Assembly: GCF_001618425.1 (NCBI RefSeq)
Contig: NZ_BDCU01000018.1
Coordinates: 124,001 to 188,000, forward strand
Source: Nocardia fusca NBRC 14340
Lineage (GTDB): Bacteria; Actinomycetota; Actinomycetes; Mycobacteriales; Mycobacteriaceae
Length of the DNA: 64,000 bases
Reading direction: 5' to 3'
The notes beneath the pieces are model-generated. The model made no database searches, was not told where the DNA came from, and was given only the letters and a program-made list of their open reading frames with translations. Below, piece by piece: positions 18,106 through 27,066 of this stretch. The position numbers and the translations under genes are program-made. Each line of letters starts with the position of its first letter. Position 1 is the first letter of the stretch.

Positions 18106-18161
18106 ACTATTGTCCGGCGTACTGCTTCGGGGAGCGTAGCCGCAGAGTCCGATGCGCCGGG

Positions 18162-19117
18162 ATGGCCGGTGTGATCATGATTCCTGCTCGATATCCGTCG
18201 TCGGATCGGGTGCGGGCCGGCCGGGAGACAACAGTGGGATCCGGGCGGTTCGCCGTACCGGGATCGGTCACCGCGCCGCGCGGTGCGGGTCCGTTCCCTG
18301 CGGTGGTACTGCTCGCCGGCGGCGGACCGTTCGACCGGGACGGCACCGCCGGACCGAACAAGAACCTGAAGGACATCGCGTGGGGGCTGGCCGGTCGCGG
18401 GGTGGCGGTGCTGCGATTCGACAAGGTCACCCACGCCCATCCCGAGGCGGTTGCCGCGACGGCCGTCTTCACACCCACCGACGAATACGTCCCACACGCG
18501 GTGGCGGCAGTGGGGTATCTGCGCGACCTCCCGAATATCGATGCCGATCGCGTCTTCGTGGTCGGCCACAGTATGGGTGGCAGATTTGCCCCGCGGGTGG
18601 CGGCCGCCGATCCCGCGGTGGCCGGTCTGGTCGTCCTGGCCGGGGACACGGTCCGCTGCAGTGGTCGCTGGTGCGGGTCGTCGAACACCTGGGGAGGGTC
18701 GATCCGGCCGCCGCGGCCGGCCTACCGTCGGTCGAGATCGTCACGGCACAGGCAGAACTGGTGGACAGCGACGACCTTTCCCCCATCACGCCGGCCGACC
18801 GGCTGCCTTTCGGGATGCCCGCGCCGTACTGGCTGGACCTGCGCGCCTACGACCCGGCCGCGGTGGCCGCGACCCTGGATCTACCGATGCTGTTCCTCCA
18901 GGGCGAACGCGACTATCAGGTGACCGTGACCGCGGACCTGGCCGGCTGGCGTACCGCCCTCGCCGGTCGCCCCCCCGTGACGATCCGTACCTACCCGGCC
19001 GCGGACCACATGTTCTTCCCCGGCGAGGGGATCTCCCTGCCCGCGGACTACACCCGGCCCCACCATGTGGACGTGCAGGTCATCGACGATATCGCCGACT
19101 GGATAATTGCACAGTGA
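18162..19117 (+). pseudogene. Alpha/beta hydrolase broken by a one-base frameshift
   Basis: Two adjoining frames encode one hydrolase of about 318 residues. The first (18162 to about 18650) has FPAVVLLAGGGPFDRDG and nucleophile motif VVGHSMGGR; the second (from about 18653 to 19117) has LQWSLVRVVEHLGRVDP, Asp in FLQGERDYQV and His in AADHMFFPG. At 18648-18655 the reading ACG GT-CCG shows one base missing after ACG. All catalytic parts survive, so this is either a very recent inactivation or a sequencing error. Start could be ATG 18162 or 18177. It resembles serine-aminopeptidase/dienelactone-type hydrolases. Confidence 0.75.
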
Positions 19118-19190
19118 GCGCGCCGTGGGCCACCGCCGGGTACCAGCGCCGGACTGCTCGGGCGCGCCGGCGGGGCTTGTGGCGCACCGC

Positions 19191-20276
19191 TCAAATAGCG
19201 AAACGCCCGGCGAACGCGCGCAGCGGGAGATCGGCGCTGGTGATGATGCCCGGACGCGCGGCGACAACGGACCGCAGGGAGTTGAGGGCCGGTAATCCGG
19301 TGACGGTCATCCCGATCGAGGCGAAGTTCTCCGGATTCGACAGGTCGAAGCCCTTCCGGGGGAAGATCATATGTTTGCTGTAGATGCTGGGATCGCCGGT
19401 GACCTGGGTGATGTAGCAGCCCTTGATATTCCACGCGGGGTCGGTATGCGGGGTCATCTGCCATTCGAGATGGGTTTCCACCCGCGGTACCCCGTCGACC
19501 AGACCCTGATATTTGATGTAGTTGGCGCCGAGTGAGCCCTTGGGCAGGAAATACCAGCCCAGATCGATATCCTTCGTGCAGGCGCCGAGCTCGTAGTGGA
19601 AGGTGACCTCGTCCAGTTCGAGGTCGAAGGCGTCGGCCATCAGGTAGACCGAATCGGCGAAGACCGCGGTGTACTTGTGCAACGAGTCCGGGATGGTCGG
19701 ATCATCGACCGGGCGGCCGTAGCCGACAGCTTTCCAGGTGTCGACAGAATGGTGACAGGAGACGTCCACCGATTCGGTGACGGTGATGTTCTCGATCGCG
19801 GCGACGTCGGCGGTGTGCACGATCCCGAGGACCTGCGCCAGCCCCGGGTTCATACCGGTGCCGTAGAAGGTGGAATTGCCGCGCTCGCACGCGGCCCGGA
19901 TGATCTCACTGACCTTGCGGCCGGACGGATGGGAGTGGTTGGTGTCGCGGTGGAACCCGGTGATCCAATCCGCGGTGGTCACCACATTGATGCCCGCTTC
20001 CAGCACCTTCTCGTAGAGATCTTCGTCGGGGAAGACGCCGTGGAAGGTGAGGACATCGGGCCGCGCCTCGAGGATCTGTTCGACCGTACCGGTCGCCGTC
20101 ACCCCGATCGGCCCGATGCCGACGATCTCGCCGGCGTCCCGGCCGATCTTGTCCGGGGTGTAGCAGTGCAGCCCGACGAGTTCGAGGTCCGGGTGATCGC
20201 GGATGCGGCCGATCATCTCGGTGCCGAGGTTGCCGGTCGCGACCTGGAATACCCGGATCTTGCCGGAGGTGCTCAT
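19191..20276 (-). CDS. NAD(P)-dependent dihydrodipicolinate reductase-like dehydrogenase
   Basis: 361 residues. The N-terminal Rossmann region reads IRVFQVATGNLGTEMIGRIR and ELVGLHCYTPDKIG, as in the DapB-like/amine dehydrogenase-like family common in mycobacteria and nocardiae. The C-terminal half (YELGACTKDIDLGWYF, HLEWQMTPHTDP) is the dimerisation/substrate domain. The ATG at 20276 has GAAAGG seven to ten bases upstream. It is 49 bases downstream of the Rieske oxygenase on the same strand, forming an operon. The true substrate is unknown; steroid or terpenoid degradation is plausible from the neighbour. Confidence 0.82.
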   Translation of the reverse strand: MSTSGKIRVFQVATGNLGTEMIGRIRDHPDLELVGLHCYTPDKIGRDAGEIVGIGPIGVTATGTVEQILEARPDVLTFHGVFPDEDLYEKVLEAGINVVTTADWITGFHRDTNHSHPSGRKVSEIIRAACERGNSTFYGTGMNPGLAQVLGIVHTADVAAIENITVTESVDVSCHHSVDTWKAVGYGRPVDDPTIPDSLHKYTAVFADSVYLMADAFDLELDEVTFHYELGACTKDIDLGWYFLPKGSLGANYIKYQGLVDGVPRVETHLEWQMTPHTDPAWNIKGCYITQVTGDPSIYSKHMIFPRKGFDLSNPENFASIGMTVTGLPALNSLRSVVAARPGIITSADLPLRAFAGRFAI

Positions 20277-20325
20277 GGGTGGGCCTTTCTGTCTGCGGGT
20301 CGAGGCTGCTGGTTCGGGTCCGCGG

Positions 20326-21351
20326 TCATGCGCCGGTCGCGTTCGCGTTCGATGCGGGTTCGGCCGCGCCGATGTCCGGGTAGAACTGCCGGGCCCATTC
20401 GCGCAGTGCCCGGAAGCCCGCGTATTCCTTACGCGACAGCGCGGGCGGGTCGGAGTAGCGCTGATGCGCCCAGATGTGGATATCGGCTTCGAACTGCTCG
20501 ATCACGAAACCGGCCATCGCCGTGCCGTAGGCGGTGATCTCCGGGCTCTCGTCGCCGGGTTTGCGGCCGATCCACACGGTGAACCGGACATCGGAGGTGT
20601 GCTCGTCGACCGGGGTGACCGCGGGCATGGTGCGGTTGTCGATCATGCCCCAGCTCTTGGTGATCGAACATCCGAGTCCGGCGTTGATCGATTCGACACC
20701 GCTGTTGACCTGGTCTTCGGCCACGCCCTCGTCAAAGGCGATGGTGAAATCGACGTAGGAGACGGGTCCGGAGAAATCATGGCGGGTGAACTCCGGCACG
20801 AACGGGGTCTTGTGCACGTACTTGAAGTGCGCGAAATCGACACCGTTCTCCATCACGTACTGCGGGTGCAGTTCGAGTCCGGGCCGGTACAGCGTGGCCG
20901 CGGGTACCGGCGGGTAGTAGTCCGCGGCGGTTTTGCCGTCGGCGAACGCGGCGAAGATATCGGGCACTTCGAAATACGGTGGCCGGCCGTCGACGTCGTA
21001 CCAGATCCAGACACCGTCGTTACGCTCCACCACCGGGTAGCTGCGGATGCGGCGGCCCTTGTTCGGGTGGCTCTCGTAGGGGATACAGACATTGCGTCCC
21101 TCGCGATTCCACTCCCAGCCGTGGAACGGGCAGACGAGGTTCTCGCCCTCCACCCGGCCGCCGTAGCCGAGATGCGCGCCCAGATGCTCGCAATAGGCGT
21201 CGAATACGGTGACCCGCCCCGATGCCGATCGCCAGGCCACCATTTCGCGGCCGAAGTACTTCATCCGGTGTACCGCGCCGACGCCGATCTCGCTGCACCA
21301 GGCCACCTGGAACCAGCCCGTCGGCTCCATCGGTAGTGGTGGTTTTGCCAT
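20326..21351 (-). CDS. Rieske [2Fe-2S] oxygenase, KshA-like
   Basis: 341 residues. Rieske cluster ligands are complete: CEHLGAHLGYGG...CPFHGWEW (C-x-H and C-x2-H, residues about 68-90). The mononuclear iron site follows as NGVDFAHFKYVHKTP (His/His with an upstream Asp). Length and order match the oxygenase subunit of 3-ketosteroid 9-alpha-hydroxylase and relatives; a separate reductase is needed and is not in this window. The ATG at 21351 has GGAGG six bases upstream. First gene of an operon with the dehydrogenase; divergent from TetR. Confidence 0.9.
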   Translation of the reverse strand: MAKPPLPMEPTGWFQVAWCSEIGVGAVHRMKYFGREMVAWRSASGRVTVFDAYCEHLGAHLGYGGRVEGENLVCPFHGWEWNREGRNVCIPYESHPNKGRRIRSYPVVERNDGVWIWYDVDGRPPYFEVPDIFAAFADGKTAADYYPPVPAATLYRPGLELHPQYVMENGVDFAHFKYVHKTPFVPEFTRHDFSGPVSYVDFTIAFDEGVAEDQVNSGVESINAGLGCSITKSWGMIDNRTMPAVTPVDEHTSDVRFTVWIGRKPGDESPEITAYGTAMAGFVIEQFEADIHIWAHQRYSDPPALSRKEYAGFRALREWARQFYPDIGAAEPASNANATGA

Positions 21352-21441
21352 CGCGATCCTCCAGGCATCGAGGGCTGTAGCGGGCGCGGCCACGGCACCG
21401 TCCGTGTGTGGGTGTATGACGGCGGGCACGTGGCGTTCCCG

Positions 21442-21477
21442 AGCATAGAACCCTCTATGAAAGAATACAAGAGGGTT
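21442..21477 (-). promoter_or_regulatory. Promoter of Rieske operon overlapped by a TetR-type operator
   Basis: An inverted repeat AACCCTC (21449-21455) and GAGGGTT (21471-21477), 15 bases apart, lies in the divergent region. On the minus strand a good promoter overlaps it: -35 TTGTAT (21465-21470), 17-base spacer, -10 TATGCT (21442-21447). A repressor bound here would block the Rieske operon and probably TetR as well. The repeat is seen directly; the promoter and regulator assignment are inferred. Confidence 0.6.
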
Positions 21478-21523
21478 ATGTGAAACTGGATCACCCTGCT
21501 CAGGGCGGGTAAAGTCGTCCATC

Positions 21524-22144
21524 GTGACGGAAGCGGCGGTGGGCGGGAGACGAGCGAACAGGCGCGGGATCCAATCTCGGGAGAGCATGCTCGAGGCGGC
21601 CATCGCCTCACTCGCCACCGGTGATCCCGCGGCGGTCTCCGGTAACCGGATCGCCCGCGATATCGGCGCCACCTGGGGAGTGATCAAGTACCAGTTCGGC
21701 GATATCGACGGCCTGTGGGCGGCGGTCCTGCGGTACACCGCGGACAAGCGCGGAGACCTGCCCGCCGGGATCAAACCGGACGGCACCCTGCACGAGCGGG
21801 TGGCCGCGATGATCGCCGCCATGGCCGGCGGGCTGCGCAGACCGGAATCGCTGGCCATCGAAACACTGCGCGCCGCCCTGCCGCGCGAGCACGCCGAACT
21901 CGAACGTGACTATCCGCGCACCGCCGCGGAACTGGCATCGTGGAAACCGAACTGGGACAAGGCCTGTCAGCGCGCTTTCGCCGATATGGACCTCGACCCG
22001 GACAAGGTGCGGCAGGTGGCCGCCCTCATCCCGGCGGCGATGCGCGGGATCACCTCCGAACGCACCCTGGGGACCTACGGCGATCTCGACGACGCGCTGA
22101 AAGCCCTGATCGGCGGCATAGTCGCCTACTTGGAGCGCCCGTGA
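21524..22144 (+). CDS. TetR-family regulator
   Basis: 206 residues. The N-terminal helix-turn-helix spans residues about 15-65 (RESMLEAAIASLA, ISGNRIARDIG-like segment reading VSGNRIARDIGATWGVIKYQFGD). The C-terminal helical domain contains LRRPESLAIETLRAALPREHAELERDYPR and binds an unknown ligand. GTG at 21524 follows GTCCATC without a strong ribosome binding site. It is divergent from the Rieske oxygenase operon, and the inverted repeat between them is the likely operator, so autoregulation and control of that operon are expected. Confidence 0.87.
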   Translation: MTEAAVGGRRANRRGIQSRESMLEAAIASLATGDPAAVSGNRIARDIGATWGVIKYQFGDIDGLWAAVLRYTADKRGDLPAGIKPDGTLHERVAAMIAAMAGGLRRPESLAIETLRAALPREHAELERDYPRTAAELASWKPNWDKACQRAFADMDLDPDKVRQVAALIPAAMRGITSERTLGTYGDLDDALKALIGGIVAYLERP

Positions 22145-22355
22145 ACGCCGCCGGCGCGACACCTTCGGGACGGCCGGTTCGGGCCGCATCGACCGGCGAT
22201 GCCGGATCGAGGCGCGCGCGGCGCTGTCTGCGGTCGTCGCGAGAAGGGGCGTGGAGAGCCCGCGTGCCCGGCGGCCCGCCCGGCCGTCGGCAGCCGGGCG
22301 GGGCGCGATCCACGGTCCGCCCACCGAACGACCTCCCGAGGGTGTCCGGCCGTGA

Positions 22356-23174
22356 TCAGGCGAGCACGGCCGGAGCGAGAACCGCTGTGCACCACTGACG
22401 GAAGGTGGTGGGAGTCGTGGTCTGCGGGGTGCGCGGCACGCCGTTGTCGAGGCCTTCGTCCTTGGCCCGCATCATATCGACCATGCCCCGGACGAAAGCA
22501 TCGCCGGCGCCGGAGCTCGCAGTGGCCGCGGCCAGGTCGTCGAGCGTCACCCGCCGGTAGCGCACCGGCCTGTCCAGCACCTCCGACATCGTCTGTGCCA
22601 TCTCGTCGGGTGTGAGGTCCTGCGGGCCCAGTACCGGAACCTCACCGATCCCCGTCCACGATCGGTCGAGCAGCAGCCGGGCCGCGGCCCCGGCGATATC
22701 ACCGGTCGCGGCCAGCGGTGCCGGCAGGTCGGCGGCCAGGGTGCCGGTGAACACCCCTTCGTCACGAATGGAATGCGCCTGGCGCAGTAGGTTGTCCATG
22801 AACGACGGATTCGCGAGCGCGCGATAGTTGACGCCGGAGCCGGCGATGAGGTCGTCCATGGCCAGTGAGGCGGTCACGAGGCCGGCGCGGTCCGCGACCG
22901 GTGTGCCGCGGCCCAGGGCCGAAACTCCGACCACGTGCCGGACACCGTGTGCGGCGAACGCGCGGGCCGCGGCGCGGGTGAAGCCGGAATACGCGGCGTC
23001 CAGGTTCGGCGCGGCGGGATCCGGTGGGACGAGCCAGAAGACCGCGTCGGCTCCGGCGAAGGCATGATCCACGGTGGCAGGGTCGCCGTGCGAGCCGCGC
23101 ACGATATCGACCCGGTCGCGGACCGGGCCGGCGAGCTTGGCGAGGTCGCGCACGATCGCGCGGAGTTTCTCGCC
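22356..23174 (-). pseudogene. NmrA/SDR-type NAD(P)-binding protein lacking its N terminus
   Basis: The leftward frame reads GEKLRAIVRDLAKLAGPV, then ADAVFWLVPPDPAAP, HVVGVSALGRGTPV and LAATGDIAGAAARLLLD, as in NmrA-like NAD(P)-binding proteins. The expected first 20 or so residues, with the nucleotide-binding GATGNVG loop and the start codon, are missing: homology stops near 23174, where the sequence passes directly into an opposing LysR gene also lacking its start. No ribosome binding site or start exists at the break. This is a 5'-deleted gene, probably non-functional. Confidence 0.75.
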
Positions 23175-23187
23175 CCGGGATGGACCG

Positions 23188-23945
23188 TGTTCGAGGCAGA
23201 TCCGCGCGCTCGAACAAGAACTCGGCTGCACGCTGCTCGAGCGCACCACCCGCAGTGTGCAATTGACGCCGTCGGGTGCCCAGCTGTACGAGGAGGCCCG
23301 AGGGCTGTTCACCACCATCGATTCCGCTGTCCGGCGGGAGCGGGAGGTCGACCGCGGGGTGGAGCGCCTCGTCGTCGGATTCGCCTCAGGGCTGCGCGTA
23401 TCCACGGCCCTGCGTGCCTTCGCCGAGATCCGGCCCGAGGTGGAAGTGGAGCTGTTCCAGCTGAAGTGGTGGGAACGGGAACTGCCGCTGCGTGACGGCC
23501 GGGCCGATGTCGGATATCTGCGCCGGCCTTTCGACGGCACCGGGCTGCGCACTGTCACGGTGGCCACCGAGCCGAAAGTCGCGTGCCTGCCGGTCGCTCA
23601 TCGGCTCGCCGGGTCGCCGGCCGCCGATCGGCCGCTGCTCGAGGCAGATCTCGTGGGGAGCCGGCCATCGGTGCGCAGGTCCGGCGTATGGCATCGATCG
23701 AGGAGAAGTTCGAGCTCGTCGCGTCCGGTCACGGTATCGCGGTGGTACCGCGAGGGGTTGCGCAGGTGTACTCGCGGCCCGACCTGATCTACCGGCAGGT
23801 GCTGGACGCCGAACCTGTCGAGATCTGCGTCGCGGTGCCGGAGAACCGGCGCGAGCGGCGGGTGCGGGAGTTCGCGCAGCTGGCGGCCGCTGTATTGCGG
23901 GAGGCCTGGGAAGAGCCCGAGCGCCGCGACATCACCCGGGTGTAG
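23188..23945 (+). pseudogene. LysR-family regulator, N terminus deleted and frameshifted
   Basis: The frame opens inside the LysR helix-turn-helix at SRQIRALEQELGCTLLERTT and continues through the hinge and effector domain (VGFASGLRVSTALRAFAE). The first 30 or so residues, including most of the DNA-binding helices, are absent. A second lesion lies at the G-run 23655-23658: one extra G would join LLEADLVG to EPAIGAQVRRMASIEEKFEL in the next frame, which runs to the stop at 23945. Two independent lesions argue for a true pseudogene rather than a sequencing error. Confidence 0.75.
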
Positions 23946-23976
23946 AGGTGGTGTTCACCGGGCCGGTATGACCGGG

Positions 23977-24342
23977 TCAGCGGCCGAAGCCCTCGACCAC
24001 ACCGAGTTCACCGTTTTCGCCCGGTCGACAGCGCGTTCGCGGCACTCGATCCCGCGGCGTGACCTGCGCCGCGGGTGTGTCTGCCGGGCCTGTTTCGACC
24101 AGCCTTCGCCAGCGATTCGAGAAATTGGAGATACCCCAGCCCCGCAACCGGTCATAGGCCTCGGTCAGATCCGACCGGCACAGCAGGCCGGCTTCCCGGG
24201 CCGCGGCCACCGCTTCGATATACGCCGCTTCGGCGGATAGCAGCTCATCGACCACACGAGCCTGCTCGTCGAGCAGATCTTCGATACGGCAGGCGATCTC
24301 ATGCCGTGCCGTGTTCGTGTCCTGACCGGGAAATCGGTGCAT
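23977..24342 (-). CDS. Hypothetical helical protein
   Basis: 121 residues from ATG 24342, which has GAGG seven bases upstream. It is rich in Glu/Ala helices (residues 14-50, CRIEDLLDEQARVVDELLSAEAAYIEAV) followed by a segment with Trp/Phe (GWGISNFSNRWRRLV) and a basic, Pro-rich tail. No membrane segment or signal. I do not recognise the family. It lies between the LysR remnant and the palindromic terminator that follows the fatty acid hydroxylase, so it is probably a separate transcript. Confidence 0.6.
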   Translation of the reverse strand: MHRFPGQDTNTARHEIACRIEDLLDEQARVVDELLSAEAAYIEAVAAAREAGLLCRSDLTEAYDRLRGWGISNFSNRWRRLVETGPADTPAAQVTPRDRVPRTRCRPGENGELGVVEGFGR

Positions 24343-24465
24343 ACGCCATCCTCGGATCTGTGGGGTGGAACCTGCGGAAGAACCGGCTGCCCCGGCGGTG
24401 CACGTCGAAACCCGAACCGCCCGAACGCCGTGAAGCTGTGGGTTCACTACTACCCTGCGGCGGTT

Positions 24466-24499
24466 GGCGCTGCGCACCCGGTACCGGGTGCGCAGCGCC
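24466..24499 (-). terminator. Perfect 34-base palindrome, probable terminator
   Basis: The left arm GGCGCTGCGCACCCGGT (24466-24482) is followed at once by its exact reverse complement (24483-24499). It lies 25 bases past the stop of the fatty acid hydroxylase gene and would form a very strong GC-rich hairpin in either transcript. No T-run follows, as is common for actinobacterial terminators. Confidence 0.7.
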
Positions 24500-24523
24500 G
24501 GAAGGCGATATCGCGGCCGAGCG

Positions 24524-25270
24524 TCAGACGGCCTGCGGCTTGTGCAGGGCCTTCGCGGTGGGGGAGTTGGGGATCGAGGCGGGATCGGGATAGGTGCCCA
24601 GGACCCGGTCCGCGGTTCCGGCGGTCGTGACGGCGAACCAATAGTGCTCGTTCTTGAAATGGTGCAGACGGTGGTTGCGGCGCACCGCGCGCAGGAGGGC
24701 GCTGCGCGGCTGGTAGTCGGTGTGCACGAGGAGGTGGGTCCATTCGTAGACCAGTCCGAGGACGCCCACGGTGGTGAGGAAGGTCAGACCCAGGCCCGGA
24801 CGCCCGAAGGCCAGTAGTGCGATGGCCACCAGGACGGGCAGCAGCCAGCGGAAGGTCTGCCACGGGATGAAGACCAGTTCCCGGATCCGCGGGTCGGCAT
24901 GGTGTTCGCGGTGCTTACGCGCCAGCAGCGAGTCGATCCGCCAGCGGCCCAGGGCGCGCGGCCGCCAGTGCAGCACGCAGACATGGATGAACCATTCCAC
25001 GAACGGGAACGCGGCCACCATGAGCACCGGAACCAGGGCGTCGGTGAGTTGCCAGTCGCCCACCAGGACACGGGCCGTGGCGGCGGTGATCAGTAGCGCG
25101 GCGATCACCCAGGGCGAGGGCGCGTGACGGAACGAGGCGAACACGTCCGCCAGCGACTCCGGTGCGCGGCGAGCGGCCTTCGCCTCGTCGGCGGCCAACC
25201 GCCCCTCGGCGAGACGGTCGATCCCGGTGTTACGGCTGCGCCGGGCGCGTAGCGCATGCGAGAGGTTCAT
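24524..25270 (-). CDS. Fatty acid hydroxylase / sterol desaturase-family membrane protein
   Basis: 248 residues with four or so membrane helices and the histidine clusters of the family: EWFIHVCVLH, RKHREHHADP, YEWTHLLVHTDY and RNHRLHHFKNEHYWF, which bind a di-iron centre. Such enzymes hydroxylate or desaturate fatty acyl chains, sterols or carotenoids at the membrane. The ATG at 25270 overlaps the stop of the upstream GntR gene by four bases, so the regulator and enzyme are co-translated. A perfect palindromic terminator follows the gene. The exact substrate is unknown. Confidence 0.88.
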   Translation of the reverse strand: MNLSHALRARRSRNTGIDRLAEGRLAADEAKAARRAPESLADVFASFRHAPSPWVIAALLITAATARVLVGDWQLTDALVPVLMVAAFPFVEWFIHVCVLHWRPRALGRWRIDSLLARKHREHHADPRIRELVFIPWQTFRWLLPVLVAIALLAFGRPGLGLTFLTTVGVLGLVYEWTHLLVHTDYQPRSALLRAVRRNHRLHHFKNEHYWFAVTTAGTADRVLGTYPDPASIPNSPTAKALHKPQAV

Positions 25271-25989
25271 GGGGTCTGTTCCAATCGGTGCAGGAGGTTG
25301 TCGAATTCCGCGCCGGCCAGGGACAGCAGCGCGTCGGCACGGGTCTGGGCCGAATCGGCGTCACCGGCGATGACGGCCGCGGCGAGCGCGCGGTAGCGCT
25401 CGGGCTGTCCCACCTCGGTGTCCATGACGCCGGTGAGGGCGGCCATGGCGGGTTCGTAGACGGTGCGCAGCTGGTTGAACAGCAGGCGGTAGACGATCGA
25501 ATCGGCGGCGTCGACCACGTGGTCCCAGAAGGCGAGTGCCGCGAGCTGGCGGGCCAGCGGATCGTCTCGACCGGCGAGTGTGTCCACCGCGGCCGTGAGT
25601 GCCGGGCCGGCGGCCGGACCGTGGCGGCGGGCGGCCAGGCCGGCGACCTCGCGGCCCAGGGTCGCCCGGGTCTCCAGGATGCTGCGCACCACGGAGTGGT
25701 CGAGCCGGCCGCCGCGCAGGAGCAATCGCGGCAACAGTTCCAGGCCGCCGGAGCGGCGCGGATCGCGGACGGTGGTACTGCCGCCCTGGCGGATCTCCAC
25801 CAGCCCCGCCCGCGCGAGCCGCTGGACCGCTTCGCGGACAGTGGGCCGGGAGACGCCCAGCGCTTCGGCCAGTTGACGTTCGGCGGGCAGGGCCGAGCCG
25901 GGGGTGAGCTCGCCGGTGAGGACGTCGTCGACGAGCTGCTCGTAGATCTCGTCCGGAACCGACCGGCGGGCGATCCGCTTCAGTGCCAT
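25267..25989 (-). CDS. GntR/FadR-family regulator
   Basis: 240 residues. The N-terminal winged helix (residues 10-75) reads EIYEQLVDDVLTGELTPGSALPAERQLAEALGVSRPTVREAVQRLARAGLVE, the standard GntR signature. The C-terminal helical FCD domain (residues 95-235) has FWDHVVDAADSIVYRLLFNQL. FadR-type regulators sense acyl-CoAs or small acids. A TGGTCAGACCA operator lies just upstream, so autoregulation is likely. It is translationally coupled to the downstream fatty acid hydroxylase. Confidence 0.9.
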   Translation of the reverse strand: MALKRIARRSVPDEIYEQLVDDVLTGELTPGSALPAERQLAEALGVSRPTVREAVQRLARAGLVEIRQGGSTTVRDPRRSGGLELLPRLLLRGGRLDHSVVRSILETRATLGREVAGLAARRHGPAAGPALTAAVDTLAGRDDPLARQLAALAFWDHVVDAADSIVYRLLFNQLRTVYEPAMAALTGVMDTEVGQPERYRALAAAVIAGDADSAQTRADALLSLAGAEFDNLLHRLEQTP

Positions 25990-25998
25990 ACCACGGAC

Positions 25999-26040
25999 GG
26001 TAGACCCATTATTGGTAAGAGGTCAAGTGGTCAGACCAGT
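25999..26040 (-). promoter_or_regulatory. GntR promoter with FadR-type operator
   Basis: TGGTCAGACCA (26028-26038) is a perfect 11-base dyad of the TGGTC-N-GACCA form used by FadR-subfamily regulators; it overlaps the 3' end of the upstream oxidoreductase gene. Immediately downstream on the minus strand are -35 TTGACC (26021-26026) and -10 TCTACC (25999-26004), spacer 16, placing the transcript start close to the GntR ATG at 25989. This gives the regulator and hydroxylase an internal promoter inside the four-gene cluster. Confidence 0.6.
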
Positions 26041-27062
26041 TCGCCCGACGGCTGCCAGCCCAGCTCCGGTGCGATGTACTCGACGGTGTCGTGGAGTATC
26101 TGCTCGTAGTCGCCGCGATGGAATTCGTACGGTAGCTCCAGCCGCAACTCCGTGGTCCCGGCGAGGACCGGATCGGCGCGGAGCCGATCGAGGATCTGCT
26201 CGGCGGTGCCGACCAGATCCGGAGCGAACAGGATCCGCCGTTCGCCCTGCGGGGCGCGGGTGCGCTCGTATCGTCCGGCCGCGTAGCGGCGGTAGCGTTC
26301 GCGGGTGGTGCGGTCGGCGCTGTCGAACGGGACGATCACCCGGCCCACCGCGACCCGAGCCGGCCGGGCCGGATCGACGCGGCGGCGATATTCCGCGATC
26401 AGACCCTGCTGTGCGGTGGTGAAATCGTCGCTGTGCTCACCGAAGACGATATTGCCGGTGAGCAAGTTCAATCCGTGCGCACCGGCCCAGCGCATCGACC
26501 GGGTGCTCCCGCCGCCGTACCAGAGCCGATCGACCAGCCCCGGATCGTGCGGTTGCAGCCGCGGCCGCTGCGTATTGCCGGGGGAATGGATCACCGTGTC
26601 CGGCTCGCCCAGGTAGTCGCCGCGCAGATTATCGATCAACCGCTCGATCCGCCCGTAGGAGAGGTCGTAGCCGCGCCAGTCGCCGTCGAAGACGAGATCC
26701 CCGATCAGCTCCGCATGCGGCGGAGTGCCCGCGCTGAAGCCGGGTTGCAGTCGCCCGCCGGACAATACATCGGCCATCGCCAGATCCTCGGCCAACCGGA
26801 ACGGGCTCTCGTAGCCGATCGGGATCACGGCGGTTCCCAGTTGGATACGGCGGGTCCGCTGTCCGGCCGCGGCCAGGAATACCGCCGCCGACCCGACGCC
26901 GTGCTCGAGATGGCGCTGCCGGATCCAGGCGCCGTCGAAACCGAGCCGTTCACCGAACTCGAACAGGCGCAGGGTGTCCTCGAGCCCGGCGGCGGGATCC
27001 TCGTCGGGGTAGTTGCCCGGCGTCAGGAACGACAGGTTCGCGATGGAGGTGGGCGCACTCAT
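26031..27062 (-). CDS. Luciferase-like (LLM class) flavin-dependent oxidoreductase
   Basis: 343 residues of the bacterial luciferase-like TIM-barrel family: EFGERLGFDGAWIRQRH, RRIQLGTAVIPIGYESPFRLAEDLAMADVLSGGRLQPGFSAG and DRLWYGGGSTRSMRWAGAHGLNLL are family hallmarks for flavin binding. These enzymes use FMNH2 or F420. ATG at 27062 lies four bases after the stop of the DUF1684 gene, so they form an operon. Substrate unknown; the downstream GntR and fatty acid hydroxylase suggest lipid-related metabolism. Confidence 0.88.
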   Translation of the reverse strand: MSAPTSIANLSFLTPGNYPDEDPAAGLEDTLRLFEFGERLGFDGAWIRQRHLEHGVGSAAVFLAAAGQRTRRIQLGTAVIPIGYESPFRLAEDLAMADVLSGGRLQPGFSAGTPPHAELIGDLVFDGDWRGYDLSYGRIERLIDNLRGDYLGEPDTVIHSPGNTQRPRLQPHDPGLVDRLWYGGGSTRSMRWAGAHGLNLLTGNIVFGEHSDDFTTAQQGLIAEYRRRVDPARPARVAVGRVIVPFDSADRTTRERYRRYAAGRYERTRAPQGERRILFAPDLVGTAEQILDRLRADPVLAGTTELRLELPYEFHRGDYEQILHDTVEYIAPELGWQPSGELV

Positions 27063-27066
27063 CGGG

